A stretch of 64,000 bases of DNA from Streptomyces omiyaensis. GTDB taxonomy: Bacteria > Actinomycetota > Actinomycetes > Streptomycetales > Streptomycetaceae. The stretch spans positions 62,001 through 126,000 of the forward strand of contig NZ_BMVV01000014.1 in the NCBI RefSeq assembly GCF_014650895.1. Reading direction: 5' to 3'. Position numbers and translations under genes: made by a program. The notes beneath the pieces are model-generated. The model had not been told where the DNA came from. It ran no database searches and saw nothing but the letters and a program-made list of their open reading frames with translations. Shown here piece by piece: positions 34,356 through 43,131 of the stretch (positions are counted from its first letter, which is position 1; each line of letters starts with the position of its first letter).

Positions 34356-37162
34356 GTCGGGCCGTCCTCGGTAGCCGTGCGGTCGGTGGGGGAGAGCGGG
34401 GGAGCGGGGGAGGCGAAGGTCTCGACGGCCAGCTCGGCGACGTGCCGGCCCCGCCCGGAGACCACCTGGAGCCCGTCCTCGTCCGGCAGCGTCTCGCGCA
34501 GCACCACCGAGGTCCCGTCCTCCCGGCCCAGCAGCGCCTCGAACGCGGTCAGCGACAGCGGGCTCGCGAAGTCCACGTACAGCGGCTTCGCGCCCGGCAC
34601 CCGCCGTCCGTCCCGGTGCGGCGTCGCGAAGACCCGGTCCGGCAGCCCGTGCGCCCGCTGCCAGCGGCGCCACCCCAGCCACCAGGAGGCCCCCGAGTGC
34701 CCGGACCCCCGCACCGGCAGCGCCTCCGCGGGCGCCGTCCAGGACCGCCGCGCCAGCACGACGTCGCCGTGCACCACCCGCGGCCTGCGGGTCACCCCGC
34801 CGACCGCGGGGCCCGCCGGCACCCCGCCCCACACGTCGACCGGCGCCATCGAGCTCGGCGACAGGAGCAGCAGGGTCCGCGGGATCGCCGGCAGCGCCAC
34901 CGGCACCAGGTAGCCGAGGTACACCGGGATCACCCGGCACCCCAGCCGGACCGACCGCAGCACCAGCCGGTCCGTCGCCTCGTCGTGCACCAGGTACAGG
35001 TCGTCGAGGCCGATCCGCGCCTCCTCCGGCACCCCCGGCGCCTCGCCCGGACACACGATCCGGTGGTCCGTCAGCCGCCCGTGCAGGTTGAGGTTGCTGG
35101 TCACCGGGCCGCCGGTCAGCTCGGCGAGCACCGCCCCCTCGGGGCACCGCCCGCGCAGCTCCTCCCGCAGCCGCTCCGAGAGCCCCGGCCCGTCCGCGCC
35201 CCCGCCGTCGTACACGTGGGTGAAGCGGCTGAAGGGGAAGGCGGGACCGCCGTAGGAGCGGTTCAGCACCACCCGGAGGCCTCCCCCGGACCGGTCGAAC
35301 TGGAGGTGGTGGCTCAGCGGCACGAAGTCCTCGGCCGGCGGCCCCAGCTCCGCGGCGACCCCGGTCATCAGCTCCGCCGGCAGCGCGAGCTCCTCCCGCT
35401 CGCCGTCCCGCTCCCACGCGGCCCGCATCCCGGCCGCGAACCGCCGCCGGGCCTCGTCCAGCCGGCGCAGGGCCGGCTGGCCCAGCCAGTTCTCCTCCGG
35501 CACGTACGCCCCGTCGGCGTCGAACGGCTCCCGCCGGGCGGTGAAGGACAGGTACTGGTCGAAGAGGTCCTCGTGGAAGTCGTGCACCAGACCGAGCAGG
35601 TCGTCGCAGCGCCCGCCCCGCCCGTACCGGGCGAGGAAGAAGCCCCGCAGGGTGATCCGGTGGGGCAGCGTCAGGTCGAACAGCGGCAGGACCCCCTCGA
35701 CCCGGCGCAGCGCCCGCCCCGTCTCCCCGCCGAGCAGCCCGGCGTCCGCGGTCACCCCGTCGCCCGCGCTCACGTCCTCGTACAGCAGCGTCCGCGGCAG
35801 CGTCGGCTCCGGCGCGCCCAGGCCGCGCTGCACGTCGAGCAGGTCCGCCCGCAGCCCGCGCAGCAGCTCCCGCCGCAGGGCCGGGCCGGCCGCGGGGTAG
35901 GCGGCGAGCCGGGCGGCGGGCGCCTCCAGGGCGTCCGCGACCCCGTCCGCCCACGCCGCGCCGAGCCCGCGCAGCTCCTCCTGGAAGGAGCGCAGCGGAT
36001 CCGGGTCGTGCACGTCGGTCCGGAGCGCCGGCACCTGCACCATGCCGAGCTGGAGCAGCGCGGCCGCGTACCGCTCGCAGTCCTCCGGGTCCGCCCCGGG
36101 CTCCTGCGCCAGCCGGGCGACCAGATCGCGGTGGCGCAGCCCCTCCCGGCCGTCCAGGAAGCCGAGGATCCGTTCCAGCGCACCGCTGCCGCGCAGGTAG
36201 AACAGGCGGTCGCGGACCGCGTCGAAGGTGACGGCCGCGCTGTCGTCGCCGGCCGTCACCCACTGGCGGACGTACCGGACGCGGTCCTCGTCGCGGTCCC
36301 AGCCGGGGGAGAGCACGACCGGCAGGTCCTGCCGCAGCACCGGGTCGGCGAGGATCAGTTCGGCGATCCGGGCGAGCGCCACGACCGTCGGCCGGACGTG
36401 TCCCTCCCACGTGTCCGCGAGCCGCGGCTCCGCGCCCTCCCCGGGGGCGAAGACGCCGGACGCCACCGGCGTCAGGGTGCTGAAGGGGCTGGTCTTGCAC
36501 GCCGTCCGGTACAGGTAGGCGAGGGCGGACCGCTCGGCCTTCCGCATCCGGCCGCCCGGCTCGGCCGCCCGGTCCGCGAGGTACGCGTCGAGCCGCGCGT
36601 CCAGCGTCGGCGAGGCGAGCAGCAGGCCCCGGCGCAGCCGCTCGTCGGCGAGCGCGGCGCGCAGCGCGGTCCGCGTCCCCCGCAGCTCCGCGGACAGCAG
36701 CGCGTCGCCGCCGGCGAGGAGCTCGGCGTACCGCCCGCGCTCCTTCAGCCAGCTCCCGACGCGGGCGCCGGCCGCCGGGTCGAGGCCGGTCACGAGGTGC
36801 TCGGCCGCCTCGGGGTCGACGGGCAGCCGGTTGTTGAAGACCTGGCGGCGCAGGGTCAGGAGGGCGCGGCGGGCGCCGTCCCCGGCCTCGTCGGCGGCTC
36901 CGACGAGGCCGTGCAGCAGCTCGCTCAGACCGGGGCCCTCGGCGGCCAGCCGGGCCTCGTGCTCCAGGACCTCGTCGGCCCAGGCCAGCGCGCGCGGGGA
37001 ACGCAGCCCGCGCACGGTCTCCACCGGCAGCCCGGCGGCGCGGAGCAGGAAGCGCCGTCCCACCTCCCAGCCGGCCTGCGGCGCACCGGTGCCGGACGCC
37101 GCCGTCCCGTGCGCGTCCGCCGGTGCGGCCGGTACCGCGCGTTCCGTCAAGGGTGTCGTCAT
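34343..37162 (-). CDS. Lantibiotic dehydratase, N-terminal glutamylation domain (TbtB-like)
   Basis: A 939-residue Lant_dehydr_N protein. The early RFLLRAAGLPVETVRGL, and RKAERSALAYLYRTACKTSPFSTLTPV around residues 205-232, are hallmark stretches of the tRNA-Glu-dependent dehydratase; VVLNRSYGGPAFPFSRF and LHGRLTDHRIVCPGEAP follow in the C-terminal half. It transfers glutamate from Glu-tRNA to core Ser/Thr hydroxyls. The elimination (SpaB_C) domain is not fused but encoded next door, as in thiopeptides and goadsporin. ATG 37162 has an AGGAGG site. The precursor offers up to 18 Ser/Thr substrates. Confidence 0.9.
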   Translation of the reverse strand: MTTPLTERAVPAAPADAHGTAASGTGAPQAGWEVGRRFLLRAAGLPVETVRGLRSPRALAWADEVLEHEARLAAEGPGLSELLHGLVGAADEAGDGARRALLTLRRQVFNNRLPVDPEAAEHLVTGLDPAAGARVGSWLKERGRYAELLAGGDALLSAELRGTRTALRAALADERLRRGLLLASPTLDARLDAYLADRAAEPGGRMRKAERSALAYLYRTACKTSPFSTLTPVASGVFAPGEGAEPRLADTWEGHVRPTVVALARIAELILADPVLRQDLPVVLSPGWDRDEDRVRYVRQWVTAGDDSAAVTFDAVRDRLFYLRGSGALERILGFLDGREGLRHRDLVARLAQEPGADPEDCERYAAALLQLGMVQVPALRTDVHDPDPLRSFQEELRGLGAAWADGVADALEAPAARLAAYPAAGPALRRELLRGLRADLLDVQRGLGAPEPTLPRTLLYEDVSAGDGVTADAGLLGGETGRALRRVEGVLPLFDLTLPHRITLRGFFLARYGRGGRCDDLLGLVHDFHEDLFDQYLSFTARREPFDADGAYVPEENWLGQPALRRLDEARRRFAAGMRAAWERDGEREELALPAELMTGVAAELGPPAEDFVPLSHHLQFDRSGGGLRVVLNRSYGGPAFPFSRFTHVYDGGGADGPGLSERLREELRGRCPEGAVLAELTGGPVTSNLNLHGRLTDHRIVCPGEAPGVPEEARIGLDDLYLVHDEATDRLVLRSVRLGCRVIPVYLGYLVPVALPAIPRTLLLLSPSSMAPVDVWGGVPAGPAVGGVTRRPRVVHGDVVLARRSWTAPAEALPVRGSGHSGASWWLGWRRWQRAHGLPDRVFATPHRDGRRVPGAKPLYVDFASPLSLTAFEALLGREDGTSVVLRETLPDEDGLQVVSGRGRHVAELAVETFASPAPPLSPTDRTATEDGPTCRN

Positions 37163-37172
37163 CCCCGCCTCC

Positions 37173-38780
37173 TCAGGCGATCTCGTGGCGGAAGTCGGCC
37201 GGAGCGGGCCGTTCGTGCCCGATCGGCATGATCAGCAGCGGCGCCTCGCCCGTCCCGGACAGGCCCAGCCGCTCCACGAACGACACGTTGTCGAAGCCGA
37301 GCGCCACGCCCGCCCCGAGCGAGAGGGCCGAGGCCGCCAGGTAGCAGCTCTGGGCGACGGCGCCCGCGGTGCCCACGGCGATCCGGTAGCCCCGGCCGCC
37401 GACCGCGTCCAGTACGCCCGTGGTGCGCACCGTCGGGACGAGGACGGCGCCGGCCTGCTCCAGGTTGTAGTTGGCGAGGAAGTAGTTCTCCTGGAGGAAG
37501 TCGTCCTGCGCGCCCGGCACGACGAGCACCAGCTCGCCGGTCCCGGCGTCGTAGGCGTACGCGCCGGGCCCGATCCCCTCGACGTGGTTGACGAAGGCGT
37601 ACGTCCGCACGAGCCCCGCCCCGCCCGGCCCGGTCCCGGCCTCGCCGCCGAGCGAGGTCGCGGCGCAGGCGGCGAGCACCGCCGACAGCTCGGCGGGCGT
37701 CACCCGCCGGGCGGCGTCGAACCGTCCGAAGCTGGACCGGCGGTCGCGCAGCACCCGCCGCACCGGCACCTCGGGGAACGCGGGCGCGGGCAGCGCCACG
37801 CGGGTGCCCCCCGCCGGGAGCGGCCGGACCGCGGCCGCCGCCGGCGTCCCGGGGGCCGGCCGCTCCGTGGCGCCGGCGAGGGTCGCGGCGCGCATCGCCC
37901 GGACCGCCGGGAAGGAGAGCACGGTGCGGGACCGCTCCAGGTCCCGGTGGCGGACCGCCGGATCGGGCCCGGCCGTCGTCCCCCGCGCCGCCGCGCCGTC
38001 CGCGCCCGCCCACCGCAGCGGCACCACCGCGAAGACGGACTCCTCCTCGTCCCGGGTGCCCAGCAGCCGGTCGAGCCGGGGCTCGTCGAACCAGAACACC
38101 GGGTCCACCCGCAGCCCGTGCCCGGCGGCCCAGAACCGCCAGCTCCGCAGGAGCGTGCCGACGTCGGTGCAGACCACGTGGAAGCCGAAGCTGTTGTACT
38201 TGAACGCCGTCTGCCAGTACTTCACCGACAGCAGCAGGTAGTGGTCGGCCCTCCGCGCCTCCGCCGGCGCGTCCGGTCCCAGGGCCTCCCGCACCCGTGC
38301 GGTCACGTCCCCGGTGAGCAGCCGCTGCACGGCGTGCCGGGCCGGGTCGTAGTGGTGGACGCCCGGTACGAGCGGGCCCGAGGCGCCCGACGCCCAGTGC
38401 ACCGCGACCGGGTAGAGGCCGCCGCCGCCCGCCGTGCCGCGCGACCAGTTGGCGTGCGGGTAGAGCGGCAGGCCGGGCAGGTCGCTGTTGGCCTGGACGC
38501 CCAGCCGGCGCCCCGTCAGCGCGTAGGTGTCCCGGAGCATCGCGGCCAGCAGCGGCAGGGTGAAGCCGCCGGCCCCTCCGGGCCGCGGCGCGCCGAGGAG
38601 ACCGGGCGCGGCGGGGGCGTCGGCGGTGCCGGCGCCGTCCGGCAGCGCGTACGTCTCCGCGCCGGGGAAGAACCGTCCCTTGCGCGGCGCGTCCGGCCAG
38701 TCGGGGACGAAGCCGGCGGGTTCCATCGGGACGCGGCCTCGGTGCAGCACGGCGTCGGCGTACTCATGGGCGTACCCCAT
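37173..38780 (-). CDS. SagB-type azoline dehydrogenase (nitroreductase fold)
   Basis: A 535-residue FMN protein of the SagB/ThcOx group. The C-terminal nitroreductase domain (about residues 340-530) has RRSSFGRF, the RTYAFVNHVEGI stretch and SCYLAASALSLGAGVALGF; an N-terminal, probably catalytically dead nitroreductase-like domain precedes it (LGVQANSDLPGLPLYPHA, GGGGLYPVAVH, KYWQTAFKYNSFG). It oxidises azolines made by YcaO to thiazoles or oxazoles. It lies 10 bp upstream of the dehydratase gene and 57 bp downstream of the first YcaO gene. Presence of this enzyme predicts aromatic azoles in the product. Confidence 0.9.
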   Translation of the reverse strand: MGYAHEYADAVLHRGRVPMEPAGFVPDWPDAPRKGRFFPGAETYALPDGAGTADAPAAPGLLGAPRPGGAGGFTLPLLAAMLRDTYALTGRRLGVQANSDLPGLPLYPHANWSRGTAGGGGLYPVAVHWASGASGPLVPGVHHYDPARHAVQRLLTGDVTARVREALGPDAPAEARRADHYLLLSVKYWQTAFKYNSFGFHVVCTDVGTLLRSWRFWAAGHGLRVDPVFWFDEPRLDRLLGTRDEEESVFAVVPLRWAGADGAAARGTTAGPDPAVRHRDLERSRTVLSFPAVRAMRAATLAGATERPAPGTPAAAAVRPLPAGGTRVALPAPAFPEVPVRRVLRDRRSSFGRFDAARRVTPAELSAVLAACAATSLGGEAGTGPGGAGLVRTYAFVNHVEGIGPGAYAYDAGTGELVLVVPGAQDDFLQENYFLANYNLEQAGAVLVPTVRTTGVLDAVGGRGYRIAVGTAGAVAQSCYLAASALSLGAGVALGFDNVSFVERLGLSGTGEAPLLIMPIGHERPAPADFRHEIA

Positions 38781-38837
38781 CGGGTCGGCCCCCTTTCGGA
38801 CGTGCGGAAGGCGTGCGGGACGGGCGGACCGGGGCGG

Positions 38838-40742
38838 TCACGGGAACGGGTGGGGCGCGGGGTTGAGCCCGGCCGGACCGAGCGTGGTCCGCATCCGGGG
38901 CATGTGGCGGGCGCGCTGCCGCGCCCAGCCGAAGTCGATCGGCAGCAGCCCGGGCACCAGGACCTTCACCGTGTGCAGGCCGACGGCCCGCTGCTCGGGC
39001 AGGGTCTGGTCGACGACCACCACGTCGAAGCCGCCCGCCGCGACCGCGTCCACCGTCCGCAGCAGGTCGTCCCGCAGGTCGGGCGAGGCGACCGCGCCCG
39101 AGGCGTCGGGCCAGGCCAGGTCGGAGACGGCGAGCGGCGGGCGGGGCGACTCCTGCCGCAGCAGGAAGTCCGCGTGCCGGCCCATCTCGGGGATCCCGTA
39201 CAGGATCGGATGGTCGTGGAGGGAGGCGACCAGGTCGAAGTCGGCGGCCATGGCCCGCAGCCTGGCCTCGTCGCGCCGGGTCCTGCCGACCAGGTTCACC
39301 GCGTCGGTGGCGATCTCGCAGAGCGCCGAGTCGAGCGCCGACTCGGGGTCGAGCCCGGCGCCCGCCCCGAAGCACATCCGGCCGGTGCCGCCGTCGACGC
39401 GCTCGGCGCAGGCGGTGACCACCGGGACGGGGAACCCGATCCGGGTGTCGAAGAACCGGGCCCGGTAGCCGTACATCGCCAGCCGGTCGACCAGGTGGCG
39501 GGTCGAGCGCCGGGAGCTCGTCGACGGGTCGATCTCCCGCAGCGCCACCTGCCCGTACCAGGCGAGCAGGAAGGCGTCCCGCTCGACGACCTCCATCAGC
39601 CCGAAGTAGGCCGCCTCCTCCGGGCTCCCGCCGGAGGCGCAGCCGTTGGAGCTCTCCTGCACGAAGCGGTGCTCCAGCCCCGGGGCGTGGTAGTACGCCA
39701 GCACCTCCGGCACCGGCCGGGGCCGGGCGTCCCGCAGCGACCAGCCCCACACCCACGGCACCGCGCGGTCCGGGGAGAAGGGCACCACCCGCGGGTTGGC
39801 GCGGTGGAAGGCGTCGTCGTAGAGACCGGTCTCCCGCGGGTCGACGGCGTCCGGGCCCAGCTCGTCCAGGGAGGCGACGAACCCGGCGCCCCGCCCGCGC
39901 GCCCGCATCCCCGCGTACCGCTCCAGGCCCTCCAGGACCCCGATGCGCCGGCTGCGCGCGTACGTGTCGGCGTGCCCGCCCCAGAACGTCTCCCGCAGGT
40001 AGTCGCCCGAACGGGTCGAGAAGCAGCCGACGGTGGCCGAGGTCGTGGTGGAGGCCACGTCGAAGACGACCGACGGGCCGACCGCCCCCCAGTGGGGGTT
40101 GGCGAAGGCGTCCTCGGGCAGCTCGTACGCCTCGACCGGGCGCACCCGGAAGGTCCCCGGCCGGTGCTTCGGCGCCGGACGCGGCACCACCGCCGCGCCC
40201 TCGGCCGTGTCGGGCCGGGGCCGGGCGCACGAGGGGCACTCGGGGTCCGGGACCAGCGGGTGGGTGCGCACGCCGAGGGAGTCCAGGTCGAGCAGCCGGA
40301 CCAGGGGGTACGGGCCGGGCTCCGGGCCCCGCTCGGCCGCCCGGGCCACCAGGGCGGCCACCGCCGTCGCCGCGAACGGGATGCCGTACGGCCAGGCGCC
40401 GGCCGTCCGGGTGTCCCCGCCCAGCTCCAGGCCCTCGCGCAGCTGCACCGAGCGCACGCCCTGCCACCGCCGCTCCAGGCAGGTCGCGCAGCCGGGCGTC
40501 CCGTCCGCCGACGGCCAGGGGCCGACGAGGACGTGCCGTCCGTACACCCGCACCGGGAGCCGGCCGTCGGGCGCGGCGGCGCCGGCGGCGTGGGCGTCCG
40601 CGGTGCCCAGCGGGGCCACGTCGAGCGCGGGTCCGGGCGGGAAGGCGTCGAGCGCCGCGACCACCGCCCGCCGGAAGGCGTCGGCCCCTTCGGCGCCGGC
40701 CGGCCCGGCCGGGACCGGCCTCGTCAGGGTGTCAGCCGGCAT
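38838..40742 (-). CDS. YcaO-domain cyclodehydratase, copy 1
   Basis: A 634-residue TOMM YcaO protein with the same architecture as the copy at 28.3 kb. Cysteine pairs lie at 85/88 (CATC) and 169/172 (CPSC). The YcaO domain starts near residue 190 with VLEGLERYAG, SNGCASGGSPEEA, EVVERDAF and ALCEI. The C-terminus ends in PAPHPFP. All ATP-site glutamates I can recognise are kept, so both copies look active. It overlaps the E1-like gene by 11 bp, which suggests that this copy is the main partner of the E1-like protein. It would convert Cys (and perhaps Ser/Thr) of the precursor core to azolines. Confidence 0.9.
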   Translation of the reverse strand: MPADTLTRPVPAGPAGAEGADAFRRAVVAALDAFPPGPALDVAPLGTADAHAAGAAAPDGRLPVRVYGRHVLVGPWPSADGTPGCATCLERRWQGVRSVQLREGLELGGDTRTAGAWPYGIPFAATAVAALVARAAERGPEPGPYPLVRLLDLDSLGVRTHPLVPDPECPSCARPRPDTAEGAAVVPRPAPKHRPGTFRVRPVEAYELPEDAFANPHWGAVGPSVVFDVASTTTSATVGCFSTRSGDYLRETFWGGHADTYARSRRIGVLEGLERYAGMRARGRGAGFVASLDELGPDAVDPRETGLYDDAFHRANPRVVPFSPDRAVPWVWGWSLRDARPRPVPEVLAYYHAPGLEHRFVQESSNGCASGGSPEEAAYFGLMEVVERDAFLLAWYGQVALREIDPSTSSRRSTRHLVDRLAMYGYRARFFDTRIGFPVPVVTACAERVDGGTGRMCFGAGAGLDPESALDSALCEIATDAVNLVGRTRRDEARLRAMAADFDLVASLHDHPILYGIPEMGRHADFLLRQESPRPPLAVSDLAWPDASGAVASPDLRDDLLRTVDAVAAGGFDVVVVDQTLPEQRAVGLHTVKVLVPGLLPIDFGWARQRARHMPRMRTTLGPAGLNPAPHPFP

Positions 40743-42972
40743 CGGCGGCCGCCCGGGTCAGCAGCACGCGCACGGTCACGAGGCCGCCCGCGGGCAGGTC
40801 GGCGGCGTGCGTGGGGACCACGTACGCGTCCCGTCCGGCCTCCGCGAGCCGCTCCAGCACCCGCGTCCACCCGGTCCCGGTCCCGTCCGGGGCGGCCGGG
40901 GCTGCGGAGGTCACCGCCACCAGGGCCGGGTCGAGGTCCCGCAGCAGCGGATCGCCCGGATCGGCGGCGGGCGCCGACTCCGCGGTGTCGGCGTCGAGCT
41001 GGGCCTCGCCGAGCAGGTCCCGCACCGCGTCGGCGACCGCGCCCGGCAGGTCCAGGGCCGCGCCGGCCGCCCACCGGCCCGGTGCGCCGTCCGTCCCGGC
41101 CGTGCGGGCCATCACCACCGAGACGCCGGAGCGGGTCCGCTCGCCCAGGTCGAGGAGGTCGACGTCGAGGCCGAGCAGGGCGGCCGAGCGCAGCAGGAAG
41201 GTGAGTTCCGGGTCGTCGCCGAGCGCGTCCGGCGCGAGGACGGCCACCTCGCCGGTTCCGGCGACGGCCCGGCGCAGTGCGTCGTGGGCGAGCGCCGACA
41301 GGAGTCCGGCGGCGGCCGCCTCGGGGAGGCCCGGGCCCGCGCCCGCCCCGGCCCGGGTGGGCTCGAAGCGGCGGTCGGCGTTGGCCGGGCCGCAGGGGCG
41401 GACGGCCCCGGAGGGGACGCGGACCCGCTCCTTCGTCAGCAGCGAGACGGCGGCCGTCCAGGCGGTGGGACCGCCCGCCCCACCCGTCCCCGAGGCCAGG
41501 GCGAGGTCCTCCGGCCCCACCGCGGGGAGGTCCGCGCCGGCGCCGCCGGCCGGGTCCGGCACCACGTGCTCGGCGTGCACGAGTGCCGCCGCGTCCAGGG
41601 CGCGCAGCCGGGCCCCGGCCGTGTGGTGCACGTCGAAGGCGGTGATCGTGCGGGTGCCGGCCGGGCCCAGGCCGAGCCGGACGGCACCCACCTTCAGCGG
41701 CGTCTGGGTCAGCGGCTCGTCCGCGTAGCCGCGGAACACCCCGGCGTGCGGCCCGATCAGGACGGAGCGGCGCTCCAGTTCGGCCAGCGGGCCCTGCGCG
41801 GCGTCGTCGTCGGGGGCGGTGGCCACCGTGGGCAGGAAGGCGGGCCGGGCCGGCACCGACGCCAGGTCGACCGGCTCCGGGGCGGCCGCGGGCCGGGCGC
41901 AGAACGGACAGCGGGGGTGCGGCAGCAGCGGTTCGGCGGCCACGTCGAGCGTCGCCGTGTGCTGGACGAGCAGCTTGTCGCGGGTCTCGGCGGGCAGCAC
42001 GCCGGTGGTCAGGCGGAAGACCTCGTAGCCCAGCAGGTTCCCCACCATCGCCGCGAGCGGCCCGGAAGGCGGCGCGGCGCCGGGGGTGCCGAGGGCGAGT
42101 CCGCTCCACAGCCCGGCGGCGGGGGCCGCGTCCCCGGCCTCGCCGAGCCGCAGCGCCGCGCACGCCCAGCAGGCGGTGGAGCCGGCGTCCGTCACCGGTC
42201 CGATCACCACCCGGTCGCCGAAGGTCCAGGCGGGGAGCAGGGTCCTCCCCTCGGGGACGCCCGCCCGGAGCAGTTCCAGGACGGTGCGGGGCGCGCCGGG
42301 TCCGGCGGCGGCGACCACGAGGTCGTACCCGTCGAAGAGGGCCGGGCCGGCGGCCCCGGCCGGGAGCGGGGTCAGCTCGACCGGGCAGCCCTCCTCGGCG
42401 AGGCCGGCGGCCTCCGCGCGGACGGCGGCGAACTCCTCCGGAGCGGTGGCCCCCGTGCCCTCGGCGAGCGCGGTCTCGACGCCGATGGCGGCGCAGCCGT
42501 TGCGGAGCAGGGAGAGGACGCACCAGCGGGCCACCGGGCCGTCGCCGAGGACCGCCACCCGGGTGGCGCGGAAGCGCGCGAAGCGGGCGTCGGCGTCGTC
42601 GGCGTAGTGGTCGACGTAGGCGATCTGCTCGGCGAAGCGGGCGGCGGCGGCCGGGGCGGTGGCGGGGCCGTCCGCGGGGGTGGCGGGCGCGGGCACGGGA
42701 CGGGCGAAACCACGCGCGTAGAGGGCCTGGACGAGTCCGCCCACCATCGCCTTCTGCCGGTCGCCGAAGCCCGCGCAGATCTCCTCGACCGACCGGGTGC
42801 CGTCGAGGTGGGGTACGAGCAGGGTGGCGAAGCGGTAGCCGGAGGAGCCGGTCAGCCGGAAGCCGCCGTCGGCGTTGTGGAAGATGACGCCGTCGGGCGT
42901 CCGGGTGTACAGGACGTCGCGGCGGACTCGGGGGCGGGTCGCGGCGACTTCCGTGTACGACGGGGAGGTCAT
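40732..42972 (-). CDS. E1-like (ocin-ThiF/TbtF-type) leader-binding protein
   Basis: A 746-residue TOMM leader peptide-binding protein. Residues ~15-95 form a PqqD-like RRE (VLYTRTPDGVIFHNADGGFRL, FATLLVPHLDGTRSVEEI). An E1/ThiF-like region follows (VAVLGDGPVARWCVLSLLR) with zinc cysteines CWAC (268-271) and CPFC (355-358). The remaining ~350 residues resemble a degenerate YcaO-like domain without the ATP-site Glu motifs. It would hold the precursor leader and activate YcaO. It is the first gene of the nine-gene operon; the 159-bp gap to the SARP gene should hold the main promoter. This and the SARP gene have the same orientation. Confidence 0.86.
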   Translation of the reverse strand: MTSPSYTEVAATRPRVRRDVLYTRTPDGVIFHNADGGFRLTGSSGYRFATLLVPHLDGTRSVEEICAGFGDRQKAMVGGLVQALYARGFARPVPAPATPADGPATAPAAAARFAEQIAYVDHYADDADARFARFRATRVAVLGDGPVARWCVLSLLRNGCAAIGVETALAEGTGATAPEEFAAVRAEAAGLAEEGCPVELTPLPAGAAGPALFDGYDLVVAAAGPGAPRTVLELLRAGVPEGRTLLPAWTFGDRVVIGPVTDAGSTACWACAALRLGEAGDAAPAAGLWSGLALGTPGAAPPSGPLAAMVGNLLGYEVFRLTTGVLPAETRDKLLVQHTATLDVAAEPLLPHPRCPFCARPAAAPEPVDLASVPARPAFLPTVATAPDDDAAQGPLAELERRSVLIGPHAGVFRGYADEPLTQTPLKVGAVRLGLGPAGTRTITAFDVHHTAGARLRALDAAALVHAEHVVPDPAGGAGADLPAVGPEDLALASGTGGAGGPTAWTAAVSLLTKERVRVPSGAVRPCGPANADRRFEPTRAGAGAGPGLPEAAAAGLLSALAHDALRRAVAGTGEVAVLAPDALGDDPELTFLLRSAALLGLDVDLLDLGERTRSGVSVVMARTAGTDGAPGRWAAGAALDLPGAVADAVRDLLGEAQLDADTAESAPAADPGDPLLRDLDPALVAVTSAAPAAPDGTGTGWTRVLERLAEAGRDAYVVPTHAADLPAGGLVTVRVLLTRAAADAG

Positions 42973-43131
42973 GCGTGCTTCACACCTCTCGTTGCGGGGC
43001 GGCCGGGCCCGGGGCGGGGGCCTGCCGGTCGGGGCGGGGTGGTACGGGGACCTGCCGTGCGGTGGCGGGGCGGGGCGGGGCCGTGGTGGTGCGGGAGGCG
43101 CGGAGGCCGTCGGGTCGGGGCCGCGCGGCGG

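Noticed and set aside
28019..42972. Class I lanthipeptide cluster
   Set aside because: The dehydratase is split, no LanC cyclase is present, and YcaO, SagB and E1-like genes point to TOMM/thiopeptide chemistry.
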